Shown one piece after another: positions 10,101 through 21,400 of a stretch of 64,000 nucleotides of DNA. The notes beneath the pieces were generated by a model. That model was not told the DNA's origin, did no database searches, and saw nothing but the letters and a program-made list of their open reading frames with translations. The DNA comes from Zygnema cylindricum (Eukaryota; Streptophyta; Zygnematophyceae; Zygnematales; Zygnemataceae), in contig JBBHKE010000108.1 in assembly GCA_037447655.1 (NCBI GenBank), positions 62,001-126,000 of the forward strand. Reading direction: 5' to 3'. How positions within the stretch are numbered: position 1 is the first letter of the stretch; each line of letters starts with the position of its first letter. A program made the position numbers and the translations under genes.

Positions 10101-10986
10101 TCAACAAAAATAAGACATTCTGTGTGCTCAGTTCCACCACAGAATGCAAAACTTGGACATGTGATTTGGACAATATTCCCCACTTTGACTTTCCTTTATA
10201 AATACCACCACCCTGGCAGCCAAAATCTCTAACGGACTAGACCCCTGTGTAGCTTGGACTCCTTTGAGTCTGCAACAAAAAGAATCACCGAAATTGCTCC
10301 CCTGAGCATTAAGTTATGGTTGACCAAAGTTGGCTTACAAATTCATGTGCTCTCTGGTACAGAGGGTGAAACCCAAGAAATATTATAAGTCCTAAACTAC
10401 CTTTCTAAGAAAACTACTAGAGTACCGCTGTACTTCTTGTACGCAATAGTACGGCATGGCCGCTCCGCTAACGCGTGTTAGTTTCTAAACCTAAGTTGCT
10501 CCCTCCGCGATACCCTCTATTCAATCATCCCTCGCCACGTGTCACCGGCTGACATATGCTCAAAAAACCGCCAAAAACCACTCTGGAAATGTGGTTCCTC
10601 CGTGTTCCGTTGATCGCAAACGACTTTCAATTTCGTCCGCCGAAATTGGATGTCGTTTCGTGCGGTCACGCACCTTTCATGTTCACTTCGTCCCGTAATA
10701 TGTTAAATAAAGTATGACGACTCGTTAGATAATAAATATGTATCAAGCCCAATGTGTATGTCGTTTCATCAAGACCTACCGGATAAGGGTGATGGCTTCG
10801 CCATACAACAGTCTATCCGGAGGTCACCGGATCAAGTCCCACTAGTGACCACCTAACTTTTCTGATGTGTCTCCTTGCTTGCATAGGGCAGCCATGGTTG
10901 CCTACAAGTCCTCAGTGACTACGACAAGTATGAGGGTTGGTGGAAGACAAAAAAAAAATGAATACTATAAAATATCTTTTTCAACA
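10101..10986 (-). repeat. Diverged LTR at the 3' end of copia block C
   Basis: The sequence aligns with the other LTRs through the blocks CCACCCTGGCAG, GCAAAAAGAATC and CTCCCCTGAGCA, a CCACGTGTCA box near 10535, and the terminal CAGTGACTACGACAAG region. It ends TTTTTCAACA at 10986, before a degraded polypurine tract. The left boundary is approximate because the terminal TG is not recognisable. Confidence 0.7.
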
Positions 10987-13900
10987 CTCCTATTATTTTA
11001 CAGTATAGCTTTTGCTTCATCCCACATTTCTCCCTACAAAGTATCAATTTGGGAGAAGGAACCGGTTTAGTCATCATATCTGCTACCATCTCTCCATATG
11101 GTCTATTTTCCAAACTAAATATTTTATTCTCAACCTTTTCTCTAACAAAGCACAAACGAATATCCATATGCTTTGCTTAAAAGTGATGCTTAGGATTTGC
11201 TGCAATTGGAATCGCAGCTTAATTGTCACAAAATATCTTGTGCACTCAATTTTTCATATATCCCAATTCTTGAAGCAAAGATTTCATCCACATTAATTCT
11301 TTCACAGCCAAACAAAAGGCCATATAATTAGCCTCCATGGTGGATTGAGCAATAACCTTTTGTTGCTTGCTGCTCTAACTACAAGCTCCATTCCCAACAT
11401 ATAACACATACCCAGATGTTAACCCTTTTTCAAGCACACTTTCATAAATGGCATCACTCCCATTTGTGATGTCAAATCCATTACCCCCCAAATTTGTCCT
11501 TAAATTAAGAGTCCCCACTAAGTTCCTCATAAAATCTACATCTTTGTACTCATATATTTGTCCATGATAATTACCTCATTTTCTTTGAACCACTCACTCT
11601 CTCCCATGGAATTCTTTCCACTATCACTTTCAATTTTGATTCCCAATAAATATTTCTCCTCCCAAAAACCTTTCATTAAATATTCCTCTTCTCCCCTATC
11701 CTTTCAAACCCCCTCAAGATTTAGTTCTCCCCTTTCCCCGGAATCCGTTGTCACTTCCCCTATGAAGCTCCAAAGTGCTTTCCCTCACAAAAAAGTTCCC
11801 CATGGTAATGCTCCAAGTCCATGAGGAGCCATCCTTTTCCTGCATACGGTCAATTATGTTTTGGTACTCATCTGGGAGTTTCATGATTAGTGTGTTAATC
11901 TTTCTCTCCTCAGATTCTTCATACCCTGCACTAGCAAGCTCAACATATAACGCAACAATATCATTGCAAAAATGTATCATGCTAGCGCCTTTATAAACAT
12001 AGGCCTCTATTTCATGTTTTACTAACAACTCCCTCTCTATAGTCTCACTCTTATAAATGTGAATTAGTTTTTCTCATATCTCTGAGGACTTAGTTAAGTT
12101 TATAATAGTGATAGCTATGGACTTAGACACGTTTCTAAGTATGAGATATTTTGCTATAGTGTATTTGTATTCCCATATTTTTTTGTCATTTTTTTCAGTT
12201 TTTGGTTTAGTTATAACCCCTACAAGTGAAGTTGTAGCCGAGAGCCTAGCTCCCTTGACCATAGGTGTTCCTTTTCCCTTTTTTTATTTTTCTCTTTTCC
12301 ATGGCAATGATTTTCCATTCACCTTCTGTTATATTTAATCTCAGATTGGTTTTTCTGGAAAGCCCCAAATGAATCTCCATAGTGAGTTCCCCGATCAGCT
12401 ATATATACAAGATTCACAATTTTGTTTTCAACCTTTTCCCTCACAAACCTCAATCTTATGCAATATGTTTAAACTTAAAGTGATGTTTTGGATTGGCTAC
12501 AATTGCAATGTCAGCCTGATTATCACAGAACACTTCATGTACTCCCTCCTTGATATACCCCATTTTCAACAAAGATTTGACCCACATCAGTTATTTCACA
12601 GAGCAAGAGGCCATATACTGAGCCTCCATATGGACTGAGCAACCACCTTTTGTTGCTTGCTACTCCAACAGCATGCACCTTCTCCCATATAACACATACT
12701 TATAGTGCATTTTCTCATAGGTGCATCTCCATAACTAGCATCATTCTAAGTAGTTATGTTAGCATGCTTCCCTCCCAAATGCAACCATAAATCCCTTGTT
12801 CCCACCAAATATCTCATTACTCTCTTGGCTGCCACCCAGTCTCTTTTCATGTGATCATTAAGACTCCTACTGATGACTCTTATTGTTGCCGTTATATCCG
12901 GCTTAGTATAGTTCATGAAATAGATTAAACTTCCTACAACCTGCTTGTAAGGAATAGACTTTATAAATTGTCTCTTTTCTGAACTTATTTGACCATCTAA
13001 AACTATCACTCTTTCTTCTACATTCCCATCAATTACTTTTTTCAAGTCCATGGGAGTGTTATAGTTTTTTGCCTTTTCCATCTGGAATTTCTCAAGCATA
13101 TTCCCTATATTTTTTTTCTGAGTAAGTCTGATATTCCTTTTCCATCTAGCTCTTTCCTTTTGAATTCCCAAGATATATATTGCTTCTCCTAAATCTTTCA
13201 TATCAAACCTACTTCTAAGATCTTTCTTTAACATGTTGATCTTTTCCATAAATTTACTTATCACCAGCAAATCATCCACATAAATTGCCATGAAAATAGC
13301 AACATTCTCATCTTCAAACATATAAATTGAATGGTCAGAGTATATCCCATACCAGTGAGAAACTCATCTAGTTTCTTATTCCATTTTCTGGGAGTCTGCT
13401 TTAAATTAGGACTTTATGAGTGTGTAGACTTTGCTCTCCTCTCGTTCCTTTACAAAACCCTTTGGTCGTCGCATGAATATTTGTTCCTATAGCTCACCAT
13501 TGAGGAAAGCGATCTGAATATCCATCTGAAGTATTTCCATGTCTTCCGCTGCCGCTAAACTAAAGAGATTTCTTACTGATGGAAACCGAACCACCGTAGC
13601 AAAAATCTCCTCATAATCTACCCCCTGTTTTTTGGTGAACCAATTTGCTTCGAACAGAGCCTTATATCTCTCAATGATATTATCTGGGTTCAGTTTCGGT
13701 TTAAACACCCATTTGCACCCAATCGGTTTTCTATCCGGAGGACAGTCCACCAGCTCTCAAGTATTTGCTTCCATGATGGAGGCCCTCTCATCGTTAATGG
13801 CTCTAACCTATTTGTCTTTGTCTGGACTGTTGATTGCCTTTGAGTATGACTGAGGCTCATCAGGATGAGACTGCTTAGTGACATTGTGAGCATGTCACAA

Positions 13901-14254
13901 CCATGTTGATTGGCAACCATGTTTGTGTATTCCCACGTTTGAATATCGTTTTCCTTGGTCTTTACGGCCGCCTCCATGTGCCGTGGCGATAGGGGTAAGA
14001 GGTGTCTCCTTTTTTTCCCCCTTTTCGGACATGCTGTTGTCCCCATCGTCCGCCTCTTCCGTTGGGGTAGATGCTGTTGCAAAAAACCTCACTCTACTAA
14101 ACCATAGTGGGATTCCCTGAGATGGACGTTTCACTTGTCCACTAACAATACCCCGTTATTGTTTTTCACACAAAGCCCCTGTCATCATGGCTTCCCAATA
14201 AATGACCCCAGATCCGTTGACCATGAGCACCCTAAAGGGTGGGGGGCCATAACC
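10987..14254 (-). pseudogene. Scrambled copia gag and pol remnants (block C)
   Basis: Reading down the minus strand from 14254, the block runs: gag N-terminus (14254-13870); a jump to reverse transcriptase (13850-13330; WVFKPKLNPDN, QMDIQIAFLNGEL); reverse transcriptase with YVDD and RNase H start (13321-12746); RNase H end (to about 12360). A second gag segment follows (about 12340-11714, including MLVKHEIEAYVYKG and INTLIMKLPDEYQNII), then short protease-less pol and RNase H pieces to 10990 (MDIRLCFVREKVENKI). Stops and frameshifts are frequent. The order gag, RT-RNase H, gag, RNase H cannot come from a single complete element. Two internally deleted copies, one inside or beside the other, is the simplest reading. 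A primer-binding-site relic (GGGGGGCCATAACC) sits at 14241-14254. Confidence 0.75.
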
Positions 14255-15240
14255 TTCAATTTTGTATCCCTCGTTGGACTACATAATTCAAGAAGCCTCT
14301 AGGTAGTTTTTGATTAACGTCGTTTCAACTAGGACCAATACTACCCAAGCAGGCAAACAGTCAATCTGACTACACCCCTCTGCAGTCTAGACTCCCTTGA
14401 GTCAACAGCAAAAAGAATCACTGAAAACGCCCTACCATGCGATTAATAATGAAGTTGCAAAGATGCCAACATTTATACATGCTCATTGGGAGAGAGGCGG
14501 CTGCCTCCTCAATCCTTTAAGTCCTAAACCCCTCTCACAACCCCTATCTACTGAAGGAAGAAGGAACAAAATACTGTAACGTATAGTAACGTAGAATGGC
14601 TGATGTCTTTTTTGTGCGGCGTGTGTACGACAAAGCCATGGAGTAGACGTCTGTCTCCTTCGGACTTGTCCTCATGCTCCGCGGGATTTTTGCTTCCGAA
14701 TGCTATCTTGCTAAGTGGTACCAGGTCATGTTACACCCGAAAACCGCCAAAGGGGTCATTTCGGGATCTCGACGATGATGTGTGCTGTCAAATCCAAAGC
14801 TGGCTTTTAATACTAGCCTTAAAACAAATGTCCAGTACATTTGTTTTGTGCAGTTTTGTTTGCATCATATTCCAACTAGTCTCTATGTTCTTTATCTTTA
14901 AATCCATTAATCGACTTAATGTTCCTAAATAATGTTTTAATATAATTGAAACCCTATGTAGTCTAAAGAACGATTAGAGTTGACGGCTACGCCTCACTCT
15001 GCCGGTCAAAGGTTCGAGTTTTGCGGGACTCTACCTTTTTGTTAAAGAGTGACTTATGTCATTGTTTAGTCCTGCCTATGGAGCTGAGGCAGCCATGGCT
15101 CCACCTCCCTCACTTTCTTTCAGTGACTACAACAAGTAAGGGGGCTAGAAGGAGGAGGTGGAGGCAGGCTTTCATGTTTTTTGCTTTTACTTTTAATCCA
15201 TTAAGACCTGGAAAACTCCCCCTGAATCTAGTGATTGTAA
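14255..15240 (-). repeat. Diverged LTR at the 5' end of copia block C
   Basis: This LTR begins right after the primer-binding-site relic. It shares AAGAAGCCTCTAGG, the GCAAAAAGAATC block, the CT-rich region and the CAGTGACTACAACAAG region with the other LTRs. It differs substantially from 10101-10986, so the two may not be a matched pair. The right end is approximate. Confidence 0.65.
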
Positions 15241-15440
15241 TAGTATGTACTTGCAATTTTGCATAGTGGAACACCCTAAGGGTGAACTTCCATTAGAGGA
15301 AAGGTGGGGTTGTTTACTGGACGTCGTACGATTTCGTACAAATTTGTACCATTTCCTTTTTTTTGTTAGACGAAACATGAAAAAACATATTTATTGGATG
15401 GCTCCAATATTATAGGCGTCAGTATCGACCGTTGGAGTTT

Positions 15441-15709
15441 TCACTTTTTTAGATTCGCGAAGCAATCACGAACATCGTCCAGTGTGAAGAGACTCTCCTT
15501 TGCGAGGATAGTTTCTTCAAACTGGTCGCTTACTATTGGTACACGTGAAAAGTAAAAAAAAATATCCACCACCAACAGGTGATGAAACGTACACGTCGTA
15601 CACGCCATGTGCCTTCTGCCACGGTGTATGCAGGTCGACCAAAATATCCTCGCACGCTCCATTTACTATCTGCTGATCTTAAAAGTTTGCTGCGCCTTTT
15701 TGCCATTTC
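15441..15709 (-). pseudogene. Unknown peptide, left arm copy
   Basis: The minus-strand frame from the ATG at about 15703 reads MAKRRSKLLRSADS, then WSVRGYFGRPAYTVAEG, and continues in another phase to FTLDDVRDCFANLKK with a stop near 15441. The continuation needs a frameshift, so it is not an intact gene. The partner arm at 16800-17230 matches over much of the length. I know no family with these motifs. Confidence 0.4.
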
Positions 15710-15780
15710 GTTTCGAAATTTTAATTTTCAACGTCAAAATTAAAATTTAGTCTCAAAATTTTCGTAGGAATCATCAACTA

Positions 15781-16317
15781 CACCGCGAATCGTTATAAGT
15801 GTCAAAGTTTAAATAGTGTTGAAGAAAATTTACCGTAATTGATGCTAATTAAGAATTTGATTTTTTTTTTTTAAATTGTATTCTAATTTCGACGTTTTTG
15901 CTAATTTGGAAACAACAAAAGTGGAACATTCCCCGTGCGATTATATACATTAATATATGTATCCGTACAAAGAATTAGAAATCGTACGTCGTCACGAATT
16001 TAAAATATGCGTACATGCAATACTAATCTACGTGTTAGACTAATCCCTTTTTTTTATCGCACATTCCTATGCGTGCGCGCCTGATTTAATTCATTTTTTG
16101 TAAATTTCCACTTGAAAAGGTACAGTTATGTACGGTCTGACATCGACCATACACCACACTATTTATATTTTATTGTACTTTCGGGCTTTACTTTATTTTG
16201 TACGCTACTTTAATTAACGTCAAGGAAAAATTAAAATCACGTATCCTATTTGAAAAAAAAAATCAAAATTTTTAGAACCCAAATTAACGACTTTGACACT
16301 AATAACGATTCGCAGTG
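15781..16317. mobile_element. TA-flanked MITE, CACCGCGAATCG family, copy 1
   Basis: The element is 537 bp with terminal inverted repeats starting CACCGCGAATCGTTATAAG on the left and, reverse-complemented, CACTGCGAATCGTTATTAG on the right. TA flanks both ends (15779-15780 and 16318-16319). A TA duplication and no coding capacity suggest a non-autonomous Tc1/mariner-type element. It lies inside the larger inverted repeat. Confidence 0.75.
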
Positions 16318-16396
16318 TACCTCTGCTTGTATCAATATTATGTACAGATTTTCAGTTTGAAGAATATTTTGAGATTTGAAGAATATGAAAAACTAT

Positions 16397-16657
16397 CCTA
16401 CGTGGCGCAAGTCATAATTGAGGAACGATGTTCACTGGCACCACATAATGGAACGTCATGCCAGTAAACATGAGAAATAGACGTCTTCGCATGTTTACTG
16501 GGACCGCCTAATGGAGAACATGCCTAAGGGTAAAATTCTATTAGGTGGTCCCAGTAAATGTACGGACAAGATTACTGGCAGCGTTTACTGGAATACTGTT
16601 CCATTTTGTCGGGCCAGTAATAAACCTTCCTCAAATATGATTGGTGCCACATAAGTT
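16397..16657. repeat. Nested foldback repeat
   Basis: The stretch is built of nested imperfect palindromes. Outer arms pair GTGGCGCAAGTCATAATTGAGG with the reverse of CCTCAAATATGATTGGTGCCAC. Middle arms pair 16433-16454 with 16598-16620. Inner arms pair 16493-16512 with 16540-16559 at almost every position. It has no coding potential and could fold into a long hairpin. Confidence 0.65.
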
Positions 16658-16799
16658 AAAGTTCAAATTTTGAAAATCTTAAAAAAACCTACAAACGGAA
16701 AGTCAAAACGAAATATTTGTACGAGCGTAGGGTAGTTAATGATTCGTACGTAAAGTTTGGGGCCATGTTTTGATTATGAAAATAGAAATCAAAGTTTCG

Positions 16800-17232
16800 A
16801 AACGGAATGGCAAAAAGACGCGGCAAACTTTGAATGTCGGTGGATGTCAGACGGAGCGTGCGAAAATATTTTCTGTTCACCTACATCCAGCGTGGCAGGC
16901 GGCACATGGATTGTATGACGTAGACAAATGGCATGTACGAAGTGTAGACCGGTGATCGCTTGTTCAAAGCATGTTTTTTTTTGCATTTTCACGTGTACCA
17001 ATGGTACACGACCTACTCGAGCAACTCTCCTCGCGAAGAGAGCATCTTCACACTGGACGATGTGCGCGATTGCTTCGCGCATCTGAAAAAGTGGAATATC
17101 CAACGGCCAGGAATTACGCCTACATCATTGGAGCTTCGCGACAGCTTTCCAGTAACAATGTTTCGTCTGACAAAAAATAAAATAAGGTACGGCTTTGTAG
17201 AGCTCTATACGAAAACGTACGGTATCCAGTAA
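16800..17232 (+). pseudogene. Unknown peptide, right arm copy
   Basis: This plus-strand counterpart of the left-arm peptide carries MAKRRGKL at about 16809, several stops, then an open stretch 16960-17232 with FHVYQWY, FTLDDVRDCFAHLKKWNI and VTMFRLTKNK. It extends about 40 residues beyond the clearly aligned part of the left arm. Function is unknown. Confidence 0.4.
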
Positions 17233-17274
17233 CGAACCACACTTTTCGCCTAATGGAATTCTACCCTAACACTA

Positions 17275-17773
17275 CACCGCGAATCGTAATTAGAGTAAAT
17301 TACGTAATTCGGTCGCTCGAAATTTCGACTTTATCACATGAAATCGAGTAAATGATTCTAATTTTTTCACTATTCTATTTAAGGTAAAGTTTAATTAGTG
17401 TTTTCAGTTCTAATATAGGCTCGTTTTAAATAGTGTGGAGTACAGACGACCTCATACCGTGCAAATTGTACTTTATTAAGTAAAAAAGTACAAATAATGC
17501 TTTAATACGAGCCGTTATCATGTATCTGCGTTTTAACAAACCACGTAGTGCAAACGTCATAGTGACGATAAACTGTACTTTTTGCCAAATCTGTACACAT
17601 ACCTTATTTACAGTAGAGGATATTAGCGTGCCTTTATTAGAGAACTTGAATAAATTAGAGTAAACTTCATAGTTGAAACAGCTCTTTCACATAAATTAGC
17701 GTTCATTACTCTAATTGTTTTTTTTAGTTTTTGTACAATAATTTTTTCATTACTCTAATTACGATTCGCGGTG
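17275..17773. mobile_element. TA-flanked MITE, CACCGCGAATCG family, copy 2
   Basis: The element is 499 bp with perfect 24-bp terminal inverted repeats beginning CACCGCGAATCGTAATTAG, flanked by TA at 17273-17274 and 17774-17775. Its interior matches the copy at 48455-48954 in the opposite orientation along the whole length. No open reading frame of note. Confidence 0.88.
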
Positions 17774-17775
17774 TA

Positions 17776-18405
17776 CATAGCAAGTATATCGTCGATGACA
17801 AAGTTTTCGTCACCACGCGATATATTTTACCCCCTTGCTCAATATAATGATAATGTCGAATATCGCAAGTATCGCAATGGGAAATTTACCGATAGGCTTT
17901 GAGAGTTTTTGCGGGAGTTTCCATGACGTTCCGCTTTCAGCCGCTTGCCAAAATTACAACTGCAACCTCTATCACGACAGTGGAACCGTAGTAGTAATTA
18001 TAATAATATTAATCATGTATTCATGAATGCATGTAAGAAATAAAACAACAAAAATAAACAAGCAGATGATCACTTTCGAGAACCAGATCTTTAAGCAGAA
18101 TTTTCTTTTGTTCATCAAGCGAATGACTTCTCTCAATTTTTTCTGCCTAAACATGCTTAGATGATTCTTCTTGAGTTGTGGAATTTTTTTTTGTGAAATA
18201 GAAAGTTGTCCATTTGTGGAGAGTGATGCGTATTTCTCTCTTCTTATTTCTCTTTTCTGGAAATTGACGCGGGCTGGAAAGTGTAGTGTTCAGCACTGCG
18301 GTGGATCGACAGCATCGCCTCGTAGTTTAGAATTGAAACGCGTATTTATTGTACTTGGTTAAGAAAACAGCTGCCTGTGTTTTGCGGTTCTTGATATCTG
18401 ACATC
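17776..18405. other. Upstream region of AP2M
   Basis: No gene seen. This stretch lies between a MITE and the AP2M start codon and should contain the AP2M promoter and 5' untranslated region. I could not place a TATA box or transcription start with confidence. Confidence 0.4.
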
Positions 18406-21400
18406 ATGCCCGTAGCAGCTTCTGCCATTTATTTCCTTAACCTTAGAGGAGATGTACTTATTAACAGACTTTACCGGGATGACGTCGGGTGAGCATTCTC
18501 CTGAATTATTGTAACATATGCGTTGAGGGAGGGAGGAAGGGAAAATGGGAAGGAGAGAGGCATGTAGGGAGAATGAGAGGGAGAGAGGGTGGAAGGGAGG
18601 GACGTCGGATGAGCATCCCCCTGAATCATAGATTATTGTAACCCATGCATTGCCTGAACCATCGGTGCTGCAACAACGGAAGGGTAGATGTGATGTTAGG
18701 GTCCAAATGGTTTTCCTTTAAACTCCTAAGCTATGGTTTGTTGTGTCAGAATAAGTATCTCACTTTGCTTGCTTCGGACTGCTTGTAGAGAAATGCCGAA
18801 GGGAAGTTAAAATCCCCGTCAATGATCTTCTGTTCAGAATTTCCTTTTCCATTCGTGCTTTGGGATTTTCAGGGGCAACATGGTGGATGCATTCCGAACA
18901 CACATTTTGCAGACAAAAGAGCTTGGTTTATCTCCAGTTCGTCATATGGGAGCTTGTTCTTTCCTCTACATGCGTATCAGCAACGTGTACATTGTGATAG
19001 TGGTCAGCAGCAACTGCAATGCAGCCTGTGCCTTCAAATTTGTTGTTGAGGTAAACAATTTGTTCAACGAGAAGATCTTTATGTGCTTCAGTTTTTTTTC
19101 CCTCTTTTTTGAAGTCGAAAGTACTATAATGATATAGAATAGCATTTATTTTTGTGTTGACGCACTTCAAAGAACTTAATCTCACACCTCTTAAAGTAAA
19201 ATATTTATTTCCTGGGTGTCAAAATCAATACCTTTTGTCCATCCGCAGATTGCTGATAGGCATAGTTGTGAGAGATCGATCAGCCGATGGTCATTTTCAA
19301 GTCTTTTTCTTGGGTGCATCTATTGAGGGATGCAAATTGGAATTGTAGTCACTTTTCTGCAGAAGGCAGCCTAATTAAAGATCAATGTATGAGGTAAGAG
19401 CCAGGCAGGAGGTTTGATGGAGCTCTCATATTGCCATGATGTCAGAAAAGTACTATGTCAAAGTCTTATCGGCATTTTTACAAAAAGGACTAGAAGAAGT
19501 GTGAAATGGACAGTGGTAAAGTTTATCAAACTTTATGCAATTCTGCTATTGGTTGAGTGCATTTATGGGATAGCTTTAATGGAACCACTTTAACATATAT
19601 GCATGCAGTTTGTTAAAGTTAGAGCTACCTCGCGGTTTTGTTGTCTGCACTGTAAACCATCATTGATTGTGTTCTGCGGCATTGCAGGCGGTTGCTTTAT
19701 TCAAATCTTATTTTGGAGGTTCGTTTGATGAAGATGCAATTCGCAATAACTTTGTGCTCATCTACGAGCTTCTTGACGGTGAGCCTAGAAAGTTTGCCTT
19801 GAACGGGAGGAGACATATGCAGGTTGTAAACAGTCATGACTCTCTGTTTGCGTTTTTGATCATTGTTTCCCATGCCTAAGATCCACATTTATCGGCCTGT
19901 AAATGTACAACTTAGTGATTTGAAATTGCACACTTTTTGAATCCTAATGACAGTTGTATAACTTTGTTCTGATGCATTTGGTTGTCATGTTTTTGTAGTA
20001 TGCCAACTCTATTTCTTTGCATGTGATGCAGTCTGGTGTTGTTTGTTGGGACTTGGAATGTTTTTAAGGATTGAATTGGTACAATTTATGCTTAGTGGTT
20101 CTGGTCCGCGGAGATGTTTGTTTGTGGCACTTCTTCATCATCAGTCCTTTTTTATAGAACAGATGCCTGCTAGTGTTTGTTCATGAACAATGAGAATATT
20201 TTAGTGTGGTTAACAAAGGACATCTGTGGCGTTTGTTTTGTTTTGTTTGTTCACTTCTAAACACATACAGAGATTATGGACTTTGGCTACCCGCAGAACT
20301 TGTCCCCTGAAATTTTGAAGCTTTACATTACTCAAGAAGGCATTCGTTCGCCTTTTTCTAAGGTGAATTGTGTTTGTCAAACTTTTTTTTGTTCATTCCC
20401 CTGCTTTTTTTGGGTGAGCACACTTTTACGCGTGGAAATGTTCTCTGTCACATGTTAGATTTTGCCGTCAAGTTTTATGTGGGTTTGCCTCCCACCTTTT
20501 TGACTCCCTTTTCAATTCCAAGGTTCGTCAGAAGTCCTATTGCTATAGGTGTGTTATAAATTTTTCACATGCTTTATTTTCAGTACTTTTATACATTTGT
20601 TGCCTACTCATTCAACTTGCAATATGCAGTACACTGCCCGTTGTGATTAGAGTAAAGAAATTAATAGTGTAAATGCGAACTTAGAATGTATTACACTAAT
20701 TTAGTACAGGGAGACTTGGCGGGTTGTATCCCACTCCCTTAAATAGTGCTCTTAACACTATTTTATGTTTTTCGGCAAGAAATCACGATCGAATTAGAGT
20801 TATTAACTTAAATAGCGATGTGCGGTATAGCTAAACGATGGCATTCAAAGACCACTTGGTTTTGTCTTTGTATCTGTTCAGGCAAGTTCTGATGTCCTTT
20901 ATACTAGAGGTTGGCGTTGCACATTTGTCACCATTTACCGGCTTATGATGAGATGAAAAGATATACCATAGCCTGCTATAGAGGGGTTAATGAAGTTTGC
21001 TTGAGTATTGTTGCCGAAATGGAGCGGATTTGCCCATTTGACATGTTAAATTACATTCCAGTTGGTCATTTCTCCTTCGTATTTCATGGCTGATTTAGAC
21101 AGTGGAATTATTATTATGTAGTACTAGAAGACGAATAGAGGTCCTTGCTTCTTTATCATACTTCCGCAGTGAACCTAAGTTACCGTACTTCTCTACATGT
21201 GTGGAAGGGTATCATGAGATGTCCATCTATGAATCGTAAAAAGTAGATCAAAAGTGGCGTTTGAAATGGCTCTGTAGATACCACTCAGTCCTCTTACATT
21301 CTTGTTGGAAACCTTTTCGGTTGACAAATGGTGAATTTTTGGTAAAGCTGAGAAAGGAGACCTATGGCTGTTCGCACACCAGCAGATTTTTTTGTCTTTT

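Larger units (their letters stand above)
15272..17270. mobile_element. Large inverted-repeat element with peptide-coding arms
   Basis: The ends are imperfect inverted copies (CTAAGGGTGAACTTCCATTAG on the left, with the reverse of TAATGGAATTCTACCCTAAC on the right). Each arm is about 500 bp. Read outward, both arms encode similar peptides: MAKRRSKL and MAKRRGKL, then FTLDDVRDCFANLKK on the minus strand (15441-15720) and FTLDDVRDCFAHLKKW on the plus strand (16800-17230). Neither arm is an intact gene and I do not recognise the family. A TA-flanked MITE (15781-16317) and a foldback element (about 16397-16657) occupy the centre. It could be a foldback transposon or an inverted duplication of a captured gene fragment. 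Confidence 0.6.
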
